Assembly: GCF_040214835.1 (NCBI RefSeq)
Contig: NZ_CP157874.1
Span: 4,220,001-4,284,000 of the forward strand
From: Pseudomonas asiatica
Lineage (GTDB): Bacteria > Pseudomonadota > Gammaproteobacteria > Pseudomonadales > Pseudomonadaceae
Reading direction: 5' to 3'
Length of the DNA: 64,000 nucleotides
Shown here: positions 23,456 through 32,471 of the stretch, piece after piece
Layout of the letters: each line of letters opens with the position of its first letter
Position numbering within the stretch: position 1 is the stretch's first letter
Made by a program: the position numbers and the translations under genes
Notes under the pieces: generated by a model
The model's database searches: none
What the model was told of the DNA's origin: nothing
The model's input: the letters and a program-made list of their open reading frames with translations, nothing else

Positions 23456-24874
23456 TTACTTGGCCACGCTACCAGCAGCCCCAAGCGCCTGCGCCCTGCG
23501 ACGCGGCTTGACCATGTAGACCACGAACATGGCGAACAGCCACACCGGGATCGCATACACGGAAACCTGGATACCCGGGATCATCGCCATGATGCCCAGA
23601 ATCAGCACCACGAACGCCAGGCAGATGTAGTTGCCATAGGGGTACCACAGCGCCTTGAACAGCGGCTTCTGGCCAGTGCGGTCCAGGTGCTGGCGGAACT
23701 TCAGGTGCGAGTAGCTGATCATCGCCCAGTTGATCACCAGGGTGGCCACTACCAGCGACATCAGCAGCTCCAGCGCGTTTTGCGGCATCAGGTAGTTGAG
23801 CAGCACCGCGATCAGCGTCACGCCTGCCGACACCAGGATCGAGCGCACCGGTACACCGCGGCTGTCGACCTTGGCCAGCGACGCCGGGGCGTCACCTTGT
23901 TCGGCCATGCCCAGCAGCATGCGGGCGTTGCAGTAGGTGCCGCTGTTGTACACCGACAGCGCTGCAGTCAGGACCACGAAGTTCAGCAGGTGCGCAGCCA
24001 CATCACTGCCCAGCAGCGAGAACACCTGCACGAACGGGCTGCTGCCATAGCTGCCGCCGGACGCATCGATGCTGGCGACCAGGTTGTCCCAGGGGGTCAG
24101 CGACAGCAGCACCACCAGGGCACCGACATAGAAGATCAGGATACGGTAGATGACCTGGTTGATCGCCTTGGGGATCACGGTCTTCGGCTTGTCGGCCTCG
24201 GCAGCGGTGAAGCCGAGCATTTCCAGGCCACCGAAGGAGAACATGATAAAGGCCAGGGCCATCACCAGCCCGCTGACACCGTTCGGGAAGAAGCCGCCGT
24301 GCGACCACAGGTTGGCCACGGTGGCTTCAGGGCCGCCGCTGCCGCTGGTCAGCAGGTAGGCACCCAGGCCGATCATGCTGACGATGGCCACCACCTTGAT
24401 GATGGCAAACCAGAATTCGGCCTCACCGAAGAACTTCACGTTCATCAGGTTGATGGCGTTGATCAGCACGAAGAACGCTGCCGCCGTGACCCAGGTAGGG
24501 ATCTCCGGCCACCAGTAGTGGACATATTTGCCGACCGCCGAAAGCTCCGACATGCCCACCAGGATGTACAGCACCCAGCAGTTCCAGCCCGACAGGAAGC
24601 CGGCGAAACCACCCCAGTAGGTGTGGGCGAAATGGCTGAACGAGCCGGCCACCGGCTCTTCGACGATCATTTCGCCGAGCTGGCGCATGATCATGAAGGC
24701 GATGAAGCCGCAGATGGCGTAGCCAAGGATCATCGACGGGCCAGCGGATTTCATCACGCCTGCCGAGCCGAGGAACAGGCCGGTACCAATCGCACCGCCG
24801 AGGGCGATCAACTGGATATGGCGGTTCTTCAGGCCCCGCTTGAGCTCGCCTGAATGCATGTTTTGTCCACTCAT
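23456..24874 (-). CDS. aroP: Aromatic amino acid permease
   Basis: Amino acid-polyamine-organocation permease of the AroP/PheP type, 472 aa with about twelve membrane segments. I chose ATG 24874 (MSGQNMHSGELKRGLKNRHI) because AGGTGA lies 8 bases upstream; in-frame codons further up are possible. The family motif QLIALGGAIGTGLFLGSAG is intact. It imports phenylalanine, tyrosine and tryptophan by proton symport. It has a long upstream region with TyrR/PhhR-like boxes, consistent with joint control with phhAB. Confidence 0.9.
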   Translation of the reverse strand: MSGQNMHSGELKRGLKNRHIQLIALGGAIGTGLFLGSAGVMKSAGPSMILGYAICGFIAFMIMRQLGEMIVEEPVAGSFSHFAHTYWGGFAGFLSGWNCWVLYILVGMSELSAVGKYVHYWWPEIPTWVTAAAFFVLINAINLMNVKFFGEAEFWFAIIKVVAIVSMIGLGAYLLTSGSGGPEATVANLWSHGGFFPNGVSGLVMALAFIMFSFGGLEMLGFTAAEADKPKTVIPKAINQVIYRILIFYVGALVVLLSLTPWDNLVASIDASGGSYGSSPFVQVFSLLGSDVAAHLLNFVVLTAALSVYNSGTYCNARMLLGMAEQGDAPASLAKVDSRGVPVRSILVSAGVTLIAVLLNYLMPQNALELLMSLVVATLVINWAMISYSHLKFRQHLDRTGQKPLFKALWYPYGNYICLAFVVLILGIMAMIPGIQVSVYAIPVWLFAMFVVYMVKPRRRAQALGAAGSVAK

Positions 24875-24995
24875 GAACGAAGTCACCTGCATTGTTTTTA
24901 TCTGTGACGGAATCGGACCCACCGCGCTCGTGGCGCAGCGGAATGGGCAAGGTGGTTACCTTGGGTTTCCTGACCTCAGGTGCCGCCGGGGCGGG

Positions 24996-25166
24996 TCAAC
25001 CAGGCGTGATCAAGAGTGCGCGGTACGCAAGGGAGTCACAGGTAAAACGCGGCGCACTGTATACCCCTGCAAACGCGCAGGCGTCAACGCGTTGCATCGT
25101 TTCCTCGGGAAAAAACGCAGCGATCCTGTGGTGTGGGCCTTGAAAGGCGAAGTGATCGGCGTACAT
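24996..25166 (-). CDS. Possible 56-aa leader ORF upstream of aroP
   Basis: ATG at 25166 is preceded by GGAGG four bases upstream, an unusually good ribosome site for a non-gene. The frame runs 56 codons to a stop at 24996, 121 bases before aroP. The peptide begins MYADHFAFQG and contains six Phe and three Tyr. There is no domain match I recognise. It could be a regulatory leader peptide, a small gene, or chance. Confidence 0.35.
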   Translation of the reverse strand: MYADHFAFQGPHHRIAAFFPEETMQRVDACAFAGVYSAPRFTCDSLAYRALLITPG

Positions 25167-25169
25167 GGC

Positions 25170-25435
25170 GCCTCCATTTGTTGTTTTGTCAGCCTGGCTC
25201 TGTGGACAGGCTTTGCACACGGCAATGGCGGCTATAACACCGTGGGGCGGGGCTTTGGGCAAGGGTGGGCGGGGCTTGGCTGGCTGTTTTGACGGGGAGT
25301 CGGCGGCAAGGTTTGTTTACACGATTCGACTTAATCTGAAATCCGGGCTGAAATCGACCACATTCGTACAATTTTCTTTACAGGGTGGTTCGGGAACTTG
25401 CCAGTCGTCCGAAAATTCTTTTTGTTCAATGTCTT
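25170..25435. promoter_or_regulatory. Probable aroP promoter region with PhhR/TyrR-like boxes
   Basis: CGTACA-ATTTTC-TTTACA (25365-25382) matches the TGTAAA-N6-TTTACA TyrR consensus at 10 of 12 positions. A second TTTACA at 25316-25321 has a weak partner half (CGGCAA). The region lies in the 725-base gap between aroP and rluB and is AT-rich around 25310-25430. PhhR control of aroP is inferred from these boxes and from the function. Confidence 0.5.
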
Positions 25436-25540
25436 GGGGCCGCTTTGCGGCCCATCGCGACACAAGGCCGCTCCTACAGGGACCGCGTCAATTTCAGTAG
25501 GAGCGGCCTTGTGTCGCGATGGGCTGCGCAGCAGCCCCAA
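25436..25540. repeat. Family B inverted repeat pair
   Basis: GGGGCCGCTTTGCGGCCC plus the GACACAAGGCCGCTCCTACA arm, then its inverted arm. It separates the rluB terminator from the aroP upstream region. Confidence 0.85.
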
Positions 25541-25551
25541 AATCTCACAGG

Positions 25552-25578
25552 CATAAAAAACCAGCCCGAAGGCTGGTT
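25552..25578 (-). terminator. Intrinsic terminator of rluB
   Basis: AACCAGCC (25559-25566), loop CGAA and GGCTGGTT (25571-25578) form an 8-bp stem. On the minus strand the stem is followed by a run of T. It begins 22 bases after the rluB stop. Confidence 0.9.
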
Positions 25579-25599
25579 CTCTTTCAACGCAAAGGCCAA

Positions 25600-26667
25600 T
25601 CAACCACGCGGTTTGCCGCGGCCACGCCCTGCCGGCTTGTCACCTTCAGGCTTGGCCGGACGCTTGCGCATCTCGCTCGGGCGCTCGGCCACGGTGCTGC
25701 CACGGCCGGTCTTGCGCGGGGCCTCTTCGCGCGTCTGGCGCGCAGGGCGTTCGCCGGCAGCAGCACCTTCGTGAGCCGGGCGCAGGTTGCGCACGCGCTC
25801 GCCACGGCCCAGCGGGCGGGTCGATTTGCGCTGCAGGCGCTCCATCTTGTCCTTGGCCTTGAGCTTCATGGCTGGCAGCGCCACCGGCTGCAGGCCCACT
25901 TCAGCAGCGAGGATGTCGATTTCGCCCTGGCTCATTTCACGCCAGCGGCCCATCGGCAGGTCGGAGTTGAGGAACACCGGGCCGAAACGCACGCGCTTCA
26001 GGCGGCTGACCACCATGCCCTGGGACTCCCACAGGCGACGCACTTCACGGTTGCGGCCTTCCATCACCACGCAGTGGTACCAGTGGTTGAAACCTTCGCC
26101 ACCTGGTGCCTTCTGGATGTCGGTGAACTTGGCCGGGCCATCTTCCAGCATCACGCCGGCCTTCAGGCGCTCGACCATCTCGTCGTCGACCTCACCACGC
26201 ACACGTACCGCGTATTCACGGTCCATCTCGTAGGACGGGTGCATCAGGCGGTTGGCCAGTTCACCGTCGGTGGTGAACAGCAGCAGGCCGGTGGTGTTGA
26301 TGTCGAGGCGGCCAATGTTGATCCAGCGGCCTTCTTTCGGCCGTGGCAGGCGGTCGAACACGGTCGGGCGGCCTTCCGGGTCGTCACGGGTGCAGATTTC
26401 GCCATCGGGCTTGTTGTACATGATCACCCGGCGGGTGGCCTCGGCGGCCTCTTCGCGCTTGATCAGCTTGCCATCCACGGCAATGGCGTCGTGCAGGTCG
26501 ACGCGCTGGCCGAGGGTGGCCTCGACGCCGTTGACCTTGATGCGGCCCTGGCTGATCCAGGCCTCGACGTCACGGCGCGAGCCAACGCCAATGCGCGCCA
26601 GCACTTTCTGCAGCTTTTCGCCGGATGGAGGGGTGATTTCGGTATCTTGCAGGTCTTGCTCACTCAT
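25600..26667 (-). CDS. rluB: 23S rRNA pseudouridine synthase RluB
   Basis: RsuA/RluB-family enzyme of 355 aa that makes pseudouridine 2605 in 23S rRNA. It has an N-terminal S4 RNA-binding domain (KLQKVLARIGVGSRRDVEAW) and a catalytic domain with the active-site Asp in GRLDINTTGLLLFT. After about residue 255 it carries a long Arg/Lys/Gly/Pro-rich basic tail (ending KPAGRGRGKPRG) that probably binds RNA. It lies downstream of scpB in the same orientation but is separated by an inverted REP pair. Confidence 0.93.
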   Translation of the reverse strand: MSEQDLQDTEITPPSGEKLQKVLARIGVGSRRDVEAWISQGRIKVNGVEATLGQRVDLHDAIAVDGKLIKREEAAEATRRVIMYNKPDGEICTRDDPEGRPTVFDRLPRPKEGRWINIGRLDINTTGLLLFTTDGELANRLMHPSYEMDREYAVRVRGEVDDEMVERLKAGVMLEDGPAKFTDIQKAPGGEGFNHWYHCVVMEGRNREVRRLWESQGMVVSRLKRVRFGPVFLNSDLPMGRWREMSQGEIDILAAEVGLQPVALPAMKLKAKDKMERLQRKSTRPLGRGERVRNLRPAHEGAAAGERPARQTREEAPRKTGRGSTVAERPSEMRKRPAKPEGDKPAGRGRGKPRG

Positions 26668-26828
26668 CTGGGCACCTCCCGGTGTAGGAATGAAAATAAG
26701 GGTTCTGGCGACGAACGCGCCAAAAGGTCGCGCATCATACGCGGTTCGGCGGGGGAACGCACTGGAGGGTAGAGGGTTTTGTGGGCATTGCGAGGGGTTT
26801 CTGCCTAATGGTTATGTATTGGCAGTAC

Positions 26829-26931
26829 CGGCCTCTTCGCGGGTAAACCCGCTCCCACAAGTACCGCATCACTCTCAGGACCTGTGATATCCCTGTGGGA
26901 GCGGGTTTACCCGCGAAAGGGCCAGCACAGA
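26829..26931. repeat. Inverted REP pair between scpB and rluB
   Basis: Two REP copies (about 26829-26862 and 26893-26931) in opposite orientation. They sit inside an otherwise continuous same-strand run of genes, so they may separate or modulate scpB and rluB expression. Confidence 0.88.
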
Positions 26932-26942
26932 CAACAGAAGAC

Positions 26943-27713
26943 TCAGGGCTGCAACTTGCCGTCCTCTTCCACAGCAGCCTCAGTCTCTTCCTCGCGCAAA
27001 TCATCGAAATCGGTCTTCAGCCCCTCTTCCATGGCATCCAGCTCCACCAGCAGGCTACGGAAGCTGGTCTCCTCCTTCGGCTCGGCAACCTCTTCCTCTT
27101 CCCCAAGGCTGGCATCCGCCAATGCCTGCAGGTGCGCCGGCACTGGCGCATCATCCGGGTCGAGCAGCGGCTCGGGCTCCATCTCCCGCAGCTCGGCCAA
27201 GGCTGGCAGCTCGTCCAGGCTCTTGAGGTTGAAATGGTCGAGAAACGCCTTGGTAGTGGCGAACATCGCCGGCCGCCCGGGCACTTCGCGGTAGCCGACC
27301 ACGCGGATCCACTCGCGCTCCATCAGGGTCTTGATGATGTTGCTGTTCACCGCCACGCCACGCACATCCTCGATTTCGCCACGGGTGATGGGCTGGCGGT
27401 AGGCGATCAGGGCCAGGGTTTCCAGCAGCGCGCGCGAGTAGCGCTGCGGGCGTTCTTCCCACAGGCGCCCGACCCACGGCGCAAAGTCTTCGCGAATCTG
27501 CAGGCGGTAACCGCTGGCCACCTCCTTGAGCTCGAAGGCACGGCCATTGCACGACTTGCCCAGCAGCTCCAGAGCCTGCCTGAAGACCTTGGGCTCCGGT
27601 CGCTCGGCTTCCTCGAACAGTTCGTACAGGCGCTCCAGGGATTGCGGCTTGCCCGAAGCCAGCAGGAAGGCTTCGATCAGCGACGCCAGGTCGCGGGGTT
27701 CATTCAGGTTCAT
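26943..27713 (-). CDS. scpB: Segregation and condensation protein B
   Basis: Winged-helix kleisin-associated subunit (256 aa) that works with ScpA and SMC in chromosome organisation. I chose ATG 27713 (MNLNEPRDLASLIEAFLLA), which overlaps the scpA stop by 14 bases; a longer frame to 27770 is less likely. Family motifs are LALIAYRQPITRGEIEDVRG (in part) and PGRPAMFATTKAFLDHF. It has an acidic C-terminal tail. Translation is probably coupled to scpA. Confidence 0.92.
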   Translation of the reverse strand: MNLNEPRDLASLIEAFLLASGKPQSLERLYELFEEAERPEPKVFRQALELLGKSCNGRAFELKEVASGYRLQIREDFAPWVGRLWEERPQRYSRALLETLALIAYRQPITRGEIEDVRGVAVNSNIIKTLMEREWIRVVGYREVPGRPAMFATTKAFLDHFNLKSLDELPALAELREMEPEPLLDPDDAPVPAHLQALADASLGEEEEVAEPKEETSFRSLLVELDAMEEGLKTDFDDLREEETEAAVEEDGKLQP

Positions 27714-28554
27714 CAGGTTCTTCAACAAGCGCCGGGCGAAGCCGCACGTGGATGGCGGCGAAGGGTTCATTCTGCACCAGTTCGATCAGCGATTCCTTCA
27801 CCAGCTCGAGAATCGCCATGAAGGTCACCACCACGCCCAGCTTGCCCTCCTCGGCGGCGAACAGCTCGACGAACGGCACGAAACCGCCACCCTTCAGGCG
27901 TTCCAGCACCTGGCTCATGCGTTCGCGGGTGGACAAGGTCTCGCGGGTGATCTGATGGCTTTCGAACAGGTCGTTGCGGCGCATCACCTCGGCCATCGAC
28001 ACCAGCAGCTCTTCCAGGCTGACCTGGGGCAACAGCTTGCGCACCTTGGCCTGCGGTGCCTCCAGGCGCGGCACCACCACCTCGCGGCCAACCCGTGGCA
28101 ATTCATCGATACCTTCGGCGGCGGCCTTGAAGCGTTCGTACTCCTGCAGCCGGCGGATCAGTTCGGCGCGCGGGTCACCCTCCTCCTCCTCGACGTCGGC
28201 CGAGCGCGGCAGCAACATGCGCGACTTGATCTCGGCGAGCATGGCAGCCATCACCAGGTATTCGGCGGCCAGCTCCAGGCGCACGCTCTTCATCAGCTCC
28301 ACATAGCCCATGTACTGGCGGGTGATTTCCGCCACCGGGATGTCGAGGATGTCGATGTTCTGCTTGCGGATCAGGTACAGCAACAGGTCCAGCGGGCCTT
28401 CGAAGGCTTCGAGGATGACTTCCAGGGCGTCCGGCGGGATGTACAGGTCCAGCGGCAGCTCGGTCAGGGCTTCGCCATAGACCAGGGCCAATTGCAGTTG
28501 GCGAGGCAACTCGGCCTGTTCGGCCGGTGCCTCGGGCGTTTCCACCTGGCTCAC
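27700..28554 (-). CDS. scpA: Segregation and condensation protein A
   Basis: Kleisin subunit (284 aa) bridging SMC heads with ScpB. The core motif FEGPLDLLLYLIRKQNIDILDIPVAEI (in part) near residue 50 and the C-terminal FVPFVELFAAEEGKLGVVVTF segment (in part) are conserved. The start is GTG at 28554, overlapping the yciO stop as GTGA (4 bases), so translation is coupled. It is part of the trpH-yciO-scpA-scpB run. Confidence 0.92.
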   Translation of the reverse strand: MSQVETPEAPAEQAELPRQLQLALVYGEALTELPLDLYIPPDALEVILEAFEGPLDLLLYLIRKQNIDILDIPVAEITRQYMGYVELMKSVRLELAAEYLVMAAMLAEIKSRMLLPRSADVEEEEGDPRAELIRRLQEYERFKAAAEGIDELPRVGREVVVPRLEAPQAKVRKLLPQVSLEELLVSMAEVMRRNDLFESHQITRETLSTRERMSQVLERLKGGGFVPFVELFAAEEGKLGVVVTFMAILELVKESLIELVQNEPFAAIHVRLRPALVEEPDEPE

Positions 28555-29180
28555 GCGTTGACCAGGAACGGCGTGGGGTCGCCGCAGCCTTCACGGACCA
28601 GTTCCGGTTCATCACCGGAGAGGTCAATGATGGTCGATGCCTTGAGGTCACCGAAACCGCCGTCGATCACCAGGTCGACATGATGCTCCAGGCGCTCACG
28701 GATCTCGTAAGGATCGGTCATTGGCTCGGTGTCGCCCGGCAGGATAAGGCTCACACTCATCAACGGCTCGCCCAGTTCAGCCAGCAAGGCCAGGGTGATG
28801 GCATGGGCCGGCACCCGTAGCCCGATGGTGCGGCGTTTATCGTGCAACAGCAGGCGCGGCACTTCGCGCGTGCCATTGAGGATGAACGTGTAAGGCCCCG
28901 GCACATGTGCCTTGAGCAGACGGAAGGTGCCGGTATCGACCTTGGCGTACAACCCCAGTTGCGACATGTCGCAGCACATCAGGGTGAAGTTGTGGGTCTT
29001 GTCCAGCCCGCGCAGGCGCCGCACCCGTTCGATGGCCGCCTTGTCACCCATCTGGCAACCCAGCGCATAGGCCGAATCCGTCGGGTACACCACCACACCG
29101 CCCTTGCGGATAATCTCGACGGCCTGCTTGATCAGGCGCTGCTGCGGGTTCTCCGGATGAATCTGGAAAAATTGGCTCAC
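28551..29180 (-). CDS. yciO: YciO-type Sua5/YrdC-family protein
   Basis: A 209-aa L-threonylcarbamoyladenylate synthase-like protein with the conserved GGVVVYPTDSAYALGC motif and KTHNFTLMC. I chose GTG 29180 (VSQFFQIHPENPQQRLIK) because AGGACGA lies just upstream; an upstream ATG at 29216 overlaps the neighbour. The neighbourhood (trpH upstream, scpAB downstream) is that of yciO, whose own activity in tRNA t6A formation is weak or uncertain compared with TsaC. Confidence 0.88.
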   Translation of the reverse strand: MSQFFQIHPENPQQRLIKQAVEIIRKGGVVVYPTDSAYALGCQMGDKAAIERVRRLRGLDKTHNFTLMCCDMSQLGLYAKVDTGTFRLLKAHVPGPYTFILNGTREVPRLLLHDKRRTIGLRVPAHAITLALLAELGEPLMSVSLILPGDTEPMTDPYEIRERLEHHVDLVIDGGFGDLKASTIIDLSGDEPELVREGCGDPTPFLVNA

Positions 29181-29193
29181 GTAGTCGTCCTGT

Positions 29194-30054
29194 TCATACC
29201 GCCAAAGGCTGTTCATGGCTGAATCGGCGCCACAGAGGTGGCAGGTCCTCGGGCAAAGGCCGGTAGGCACCGATCTCGCCCCAGGTGCCGGGGCCGTGGA
29301 AGTCACTGCCAGCGCTTGCCAGCAGGCCGAACTCACGGGTGAGGATGGACATGGTGCCCACCTGCTCGGCAGGCATCATCCCGTTGACCACTTCAAGCGC
29401 CTGCCCGCCTGCCTGAATATAGTCGGCAATCAGCCTTCTGCGCTTGCTGCGGGTCAGATCGTAGTGCATGGGATGCGCCAGGCTCACCCAAGCGTTGGAC
29501 TGGCGCAGGGTGGCGACGGTTTCATCGAGGGTAGGCCAGTGCTGCTTGACGTCCCCCAGCTTGCCGGCGCCCAGCCATTTGCGAAACGCCTCGCCGCGGT
29601 CCTTGACGTGCCCGGCACGCACCAGGTACTCGGCAAAATGCGGGCGCGCCGGGGCGTTGCCGCTATCGCCCAGTTCGTGCTGTACGGCGCGAGCGCCGTC
29701 GAGGGTACCGGGCATGCCCTTGGCCGCCAGCCGTTTGTCGATTTCTTCGGCGCGCAGCCAGCGGCCACGGTGCAGCGCTTCGATCGCCGCCAGCAGGGGC
29801 GGTGCGTCGAGCGGGAAGTCATAGCCCAGCACATGGATGGTCGCGCCACCCCAGGTGCACGACAGCTCCACCCCGCTGACCCAGTGCATGCCCTTGTCGC
29901 GGCACGCCTGGCGCGCCTCGGGCAGGCCTTCGATGGTGTCATGGTCGGTCAGTGCCAGCGTTTGCACCCCATGCTCATGGGCCCGGGCGACCAGTATCGA
30001 GGGCGACAGGGCGCCGTCGGAGGCCGTGCTGTGACAGTGCAGATCAACATTCAT
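29194..30054 (-). CDS. PHP-domain phosphatase / RNase AM (TrpH, YciV)
   Basis: A 286-aa PHP-family metal-dependent phosphoesterase. Metal-binding motifs are [11 protein letters not shown] (residues 4-14), LTDHDT (about 37-42) and GSDFHGPG near the C-terminus. The E. coli homologue YciV dephosphorylates 3',5'-nucleoside bisphosphates and trims 5' ends of rRNA (RNase AM); the same activity is inferred. It is the first gene of the minus-strand run and divergent from yciB with a 67-base gap. Confidence 0.9.
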   Translation of the reverse strand: MNVDLHCHSTASDGALSPSILVARAHEHGVQTLALTDHDTIEGLPEARQACRDKGMHWVSGVELSCTWGGATIHVLGYDFPLDAPPLLAAIEALHRGRWLRAEEIDKRLAAKGMPGTLDGARAVQHELGDSGNAPARPHFAEYLVRAGHVKDRGEAFRKWLGAGKLGDVKQHWPTLDETVATLRQSNAWVSLAHPMHYDLTRSKRRRLIADYIQAGGQALEVVNGMMPAEQVGTMSILTREFGLLASAGSDFHGPGTWGEIGAYRPLPEDLPPLWRRFSHEQPLAV

Positions 30055-30121
30055 GGAGGAGCGCTTTCGCTGGAATCGATGTTTGTTATTATGCCGTCAC
30101 ATCCCGATTCTGGCTGCCATT

Positions 30122-30715
30122 GTGAAACAATTCATCGATTTCATCCCGCTGCTGCTGTTCTTCATCGTCTACAAGCTCGACCCGCGCCCCATGGAAGTCG
30201 CCGGCCACAGCTTCGAATTCGGCGGCATCTACAGCGCCACGGCCATGCTGATCATCAGCTCGCTGGTGGTCTACGGCGCGCTGTTCCTGCGCCAGCGCAA
30301 GCTGGAAAAGGGCCAGTGGCTGACCCTGGTGGCCTGCCTGGTGTTCGGCGGCCTGACCCTGACCTTCCACAGCGAAACCTTCCTGAAGTGGAAGGCGCCA
30401 GTGGTGAACTGGCTGTTCGCCCTGGGCTTCGCCGGCAGCCACTTCATCGGCGACCGGGTGCTGATCAAGCGCATCATGGGCCACGCCCTGAGCCTGCCCG
30501 ATGCCATCTGGACCCGCCTGAACCTGGCCTGGATCGGCTTCTTCCTGTTCTGCGGCGCGGCCAACCTGTTCGTCGCCTTCACCTTCCAGGACTTCTGGGT
30601 CGACTTCAAGGTGTTCGGCAGCCTGGGCATGACCGTGATGTTCCTGGTAGCGCAGGGCGTGTACCTGTCGCGCCACCTGCACGACGACCCTTCTACCTCC
30701 AAACCCAAGGATTGA
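30122..30715 (+). CDS. yciB: Septation/envelope protein YciB (IspZ)
   Basis: Inner membrane protein of 197 aa with about five membrane segments, starting with GTG at 30122 ([19 protein letters not shown]). Conserved segments are [14 protein letters not shown] and [14 protein letters not shown]. It is linked to septation and cell envelope synthesis in enterics and was formerly called intracellular septation protein A. It is followed one base later by a YciI-like gene, the same pairing as in other gamma-proteobacteria. Confidence 0.92.
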   Translation: MKQFIDFIPLLLFFIVYKLDPRPMEVAGHSFEFGGIYSATAMLIISSLVVYGALFLRQRKLEKGQWLTLVACLVFGGLTLTFHSETFLKWKAPVVNWLFALGFAGSHFIGDRVLIKRIMGHALSLPDAIWTRLNLAWIGFFLFCGAANLFVAFTFQDFWVDFKVFGSLGMTVMFLVAQGVYLSRHLHDDPSTSKPKD

Positions 30716-30716
30716 C

Positions 30717-31016
30717 ATGCTCTACGCCATCATCGCCAGCGACGTCGCAAACTCCCTGGAAAAGCGCCTGGCCGCCCGCCCGGCGCACATCGAACGCCTG
30801 CAGCAGCTGAAGGCCGAGGGCCGCGTGGTACTGGCAGGCCCGCACCCGGCCATCGACAGCAACGACCCGGGCGAAGCGGGTTTCAGCGGTAGCCTGATCG
30901 TTGCCGAGTTCGACTCCCTGGCCGCGGCGCAGGCCTGGGCCGATGCCGACCCTTACATTGCCGCGGGTGTGTACGACAAGGTGGTGGTCAAGCCGTTCAA
31001 GCAAGTGCTGCCTTGA
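30717..31016 (+). CDS. YciI-like protein
   Basis: A 99-aa cytosolic protein of the YciI (ferredoxin-like, dimeric alpha-beta barrel) family. It starts [18 protein letters not shown] and contains the characteristic [17 protein letters not shown] and [19 protein letters not shown]. The conserved His/Asp pair suggests enzymatic activity, but none is established. It is co-transcribed with yciB, and the stop of yciB and this ATG are separated by one base. Confidence 0.9.
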   Translation: MLYAIIASDVANSLEKRLAARPAHIERLQQLKAEGRVVLAGPHPAIDSNDPGEAGFSGSLIVAEFDSLAAAQAWADADPYIAAGVYDKVVVKPFKQVLP

Positions 31017-31026
31017 TCTGAGACCG

Positions 31027-31132
31027 CGTGGGCTTCTTCGCGGGCTTGCCCGCTCCCACAGGGACCACCACAGGTCCTGAGGTTTGTGGGTTACCTGTGG
31101 GAGCGGGCAAGCCCGCGAAGAAGCCCACGCGG
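31027..31132. repeat. Inverted REP pair (variant with TTGCCCGC core)
   Basis: Two long near-perfect inverted arms (about 31027-31063 and 31093-31132), each reading CGTGGGCTTCTTCGCGGGC then TTGCCCGCTCCCACAGG or its complement. It ends the yciB-yciI unit and precedes cpxR. Confidence 0.9.
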
Positions 31133-31222
31133 TACCGGCAGTTATACTGTTGCCATCAGTCTGCGGTATCTTTGCCACTGGCGGGCCGAATAGCCGCCGT
31201 CAATGGTTGAATTGAGTGAGTC

Positions 31223-31900
31223 ATGAGCGAGCTGTTACTGATAGATGATGACCAGGAGCTGTGCGAGCTGCTCGGCAGCTGGCTGACCCAGGAAGGGTTT
31301 ACCGTGCGCGCCTGCCACGATGGCCAGAGCGCACGCCAGGCCCTGGCCACGCATGCCCCGGCGGCCGTGGTGCTGGACGTGATGCTGCCCGACGGCAGTG
31401 GCCTGGAACTGCTCAAGCAGTTGCGCAGCGAGCATGCCGAACTGCCGGTGCTGATGCTCTCGGCCCGCGGCGAGCCGCTGGACCGCATCCTCGGCCTGGA
31501 ACTGGGCGCCGACGACTATCTGGCCAAACCCTGCGACCCGCGTGAACTCACCGCTCGCCTGCGTGCCGTGCTGCGCCGCAGCCACCCCACCGCCACCACC
31601 AGCCAGGTGGAACTGGGCGACCTGGTCTACAGCCCTGCCCGTGGCGTGGCCTGCATCGATGGCCGCGAAATGACCCTGACCCTGTCCGAAAGCCGCATTC
31701 TCGAAGCCCTGCTGCGCCAACCCGGCGAGCCGCTGGACAAGCAGGAACTGGCGCAGATCGGCCTGGGCCGCAAGCTGACCCTGTACGACCGCAGCCTGGA
31801 CATGCACGTCAGCAACCTGCGCAAGAAGATAGGCCCCCACGCCGATGGCCGGCCGCGCATCGTCGCCCTGCGCAGCCGTGGTTATTACTACTGCCTCTGA
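31223..31900 (+). CDS. cpxR: CpxR-like envelope-stress response regulator
   Basis: OmpR-family regulator of 225 aa. The receiver domain has the acidic cluster IDDD (7-10), phospho-acceptor Asp52 (VVLDVMLPDG) and conserved Lys in LAKPCD. The C-terminal winged helix ends HVSNLRKKIGPHADGRPRIVAL (in part). The order regulator, Spy/CpxP-like periplasmic protein, kinase is the one known as CpxR-PA3205-CpxS in P. aeruginosa. A GTAAA-N6-GTAAA box directly downstream suggests autoregulation of the module. Confidence 0.88.
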   Translation: MSELLLIDDDQELCELLGSWLTQEGFTVRACHDGQSARQALATHAPAAVVLDVMLPDGSGLELLKQLRSEHAELPVLMLSARGEPLDRILGLELGADDYLAKPCDPRELTARLRAVLRRSHPTATTSQVELGDLVYSPARGVACIDGREMTLTLSESRILEALLRQPGEPLDKQELAQIGLGRKLTLYDRSLDMHVSNLRKKIGPHADGRPRIVALRSRGYYYCL

Positions 31901-31905
31901 ACTTC

Positions 31906-31921
31906 TTTACCGAGCCTTTAC
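31906..31921 (-). promoter_or_regulatory. Candidate CpxR box upstream of the CpxP-like gene
   Basis: TTTAC-CGAGCC-TTTAC on the plus strand is GTAAA-N6-GTAAA on the minus strand, the tandem motif bound by CpxR. It lies 6 bases after the cpxR stop and 81 bases before the cpxP-like start. Confidence 0.6.
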
Positions 31922-32001
31922 CATCCACTGACCGCGCTTGACGGTGATCTCCCTAGACTGTGCTCATCCGGTAACCACCGGCCCATGAAAGGAGAGACAC
32001 C

Positions 32002-32418
32002 ATGCGCAAGACCCTTATCGCCCTGATGTTCGCCGCCGCCCTGCCGACCGTGGCCATGGCCATGCCTGAAGGCGGCCCGCGCCACGACGGCCCACATCAT
32101 CGCGGTGATGCGCCTTTCCACCAGCTGGACCTGAGCCGTGACCAGCGCCAGCAGATCGGCAAACTGATGGGCGAGCAGATGAAACAGCGCCGCGACATCA
32201 CCGAGCGCTACCTGTCCAAACTGCCGGCCGCCGACCAGAAGGCGATGAAGGACGAACTGCAGGCCAACCGCGACAAGACCGACAGCGCGGTCCGTGCCCT
32301 GCTCAAGCCTGAGCAGCAGAAGAAGTTCGACGAACTGCAGAAGGAACGCGCCGCACAGAAAGCCGAGTGGCAGGAGTTCCAGGCCTGGAAAGCTGAAAAA
32401 GGCAACAAGGCCCAGTAA
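32002..32418 (+). CDS. Periplasmic Spy/CpxP-like protein
   Basis: A 138-aa protein with a signal peptide (MRKTLIALMFAAALPTVAMA) followed by a His-rich segment (GGPRHDGPHHRGD) and a helical domain. The helical domain has degenerate LTxxQ motifs (LDLSRDQRQQIGKLM at about 44-58 and LLKPEQQKKFDEL at about 96-108). Such proteins are periplasmic chaperones or inhibitors of the Cpx kinase, and the His-rich part may bind metal. AGGAG lies upstream. It is placed between cpxR and the kinase gene and followed by an intrinsic terminator. Confidence 0.85.
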   Translation: MRKTLIALMFAAALPTVAMAMPEGGPRHDGPHHRGDAPFHQLDLSRDQRQQIGKLMGEQMKQRRDITERYLSKLPAADQKAMKDELQANRDKTDSAVRALLKPEQQKKFDELQKERAAQKAEWQEFQAWKAEKGNKAQ

Positions 32419-32432
32419 GCTGTCCGCCCGAT

Positions 32433-32471
32433 GCCCGGCCCGCCTCAGTGCGAGCCGGGCTTTTCTTGTTT
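32433..32471 (+). terminator. Intrinsic terminator between the CpxP-like gene and cpxS
   Basis: GCCCGGC (32433-32439) pairs with GCCGGGC (32454-32460), followed by TTTTCTTGTTT (32461-32471). The kinase start codon follows 14 bases later. It should lower kinase expression relative to the periplasmic protein. Confidence 0.8.
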
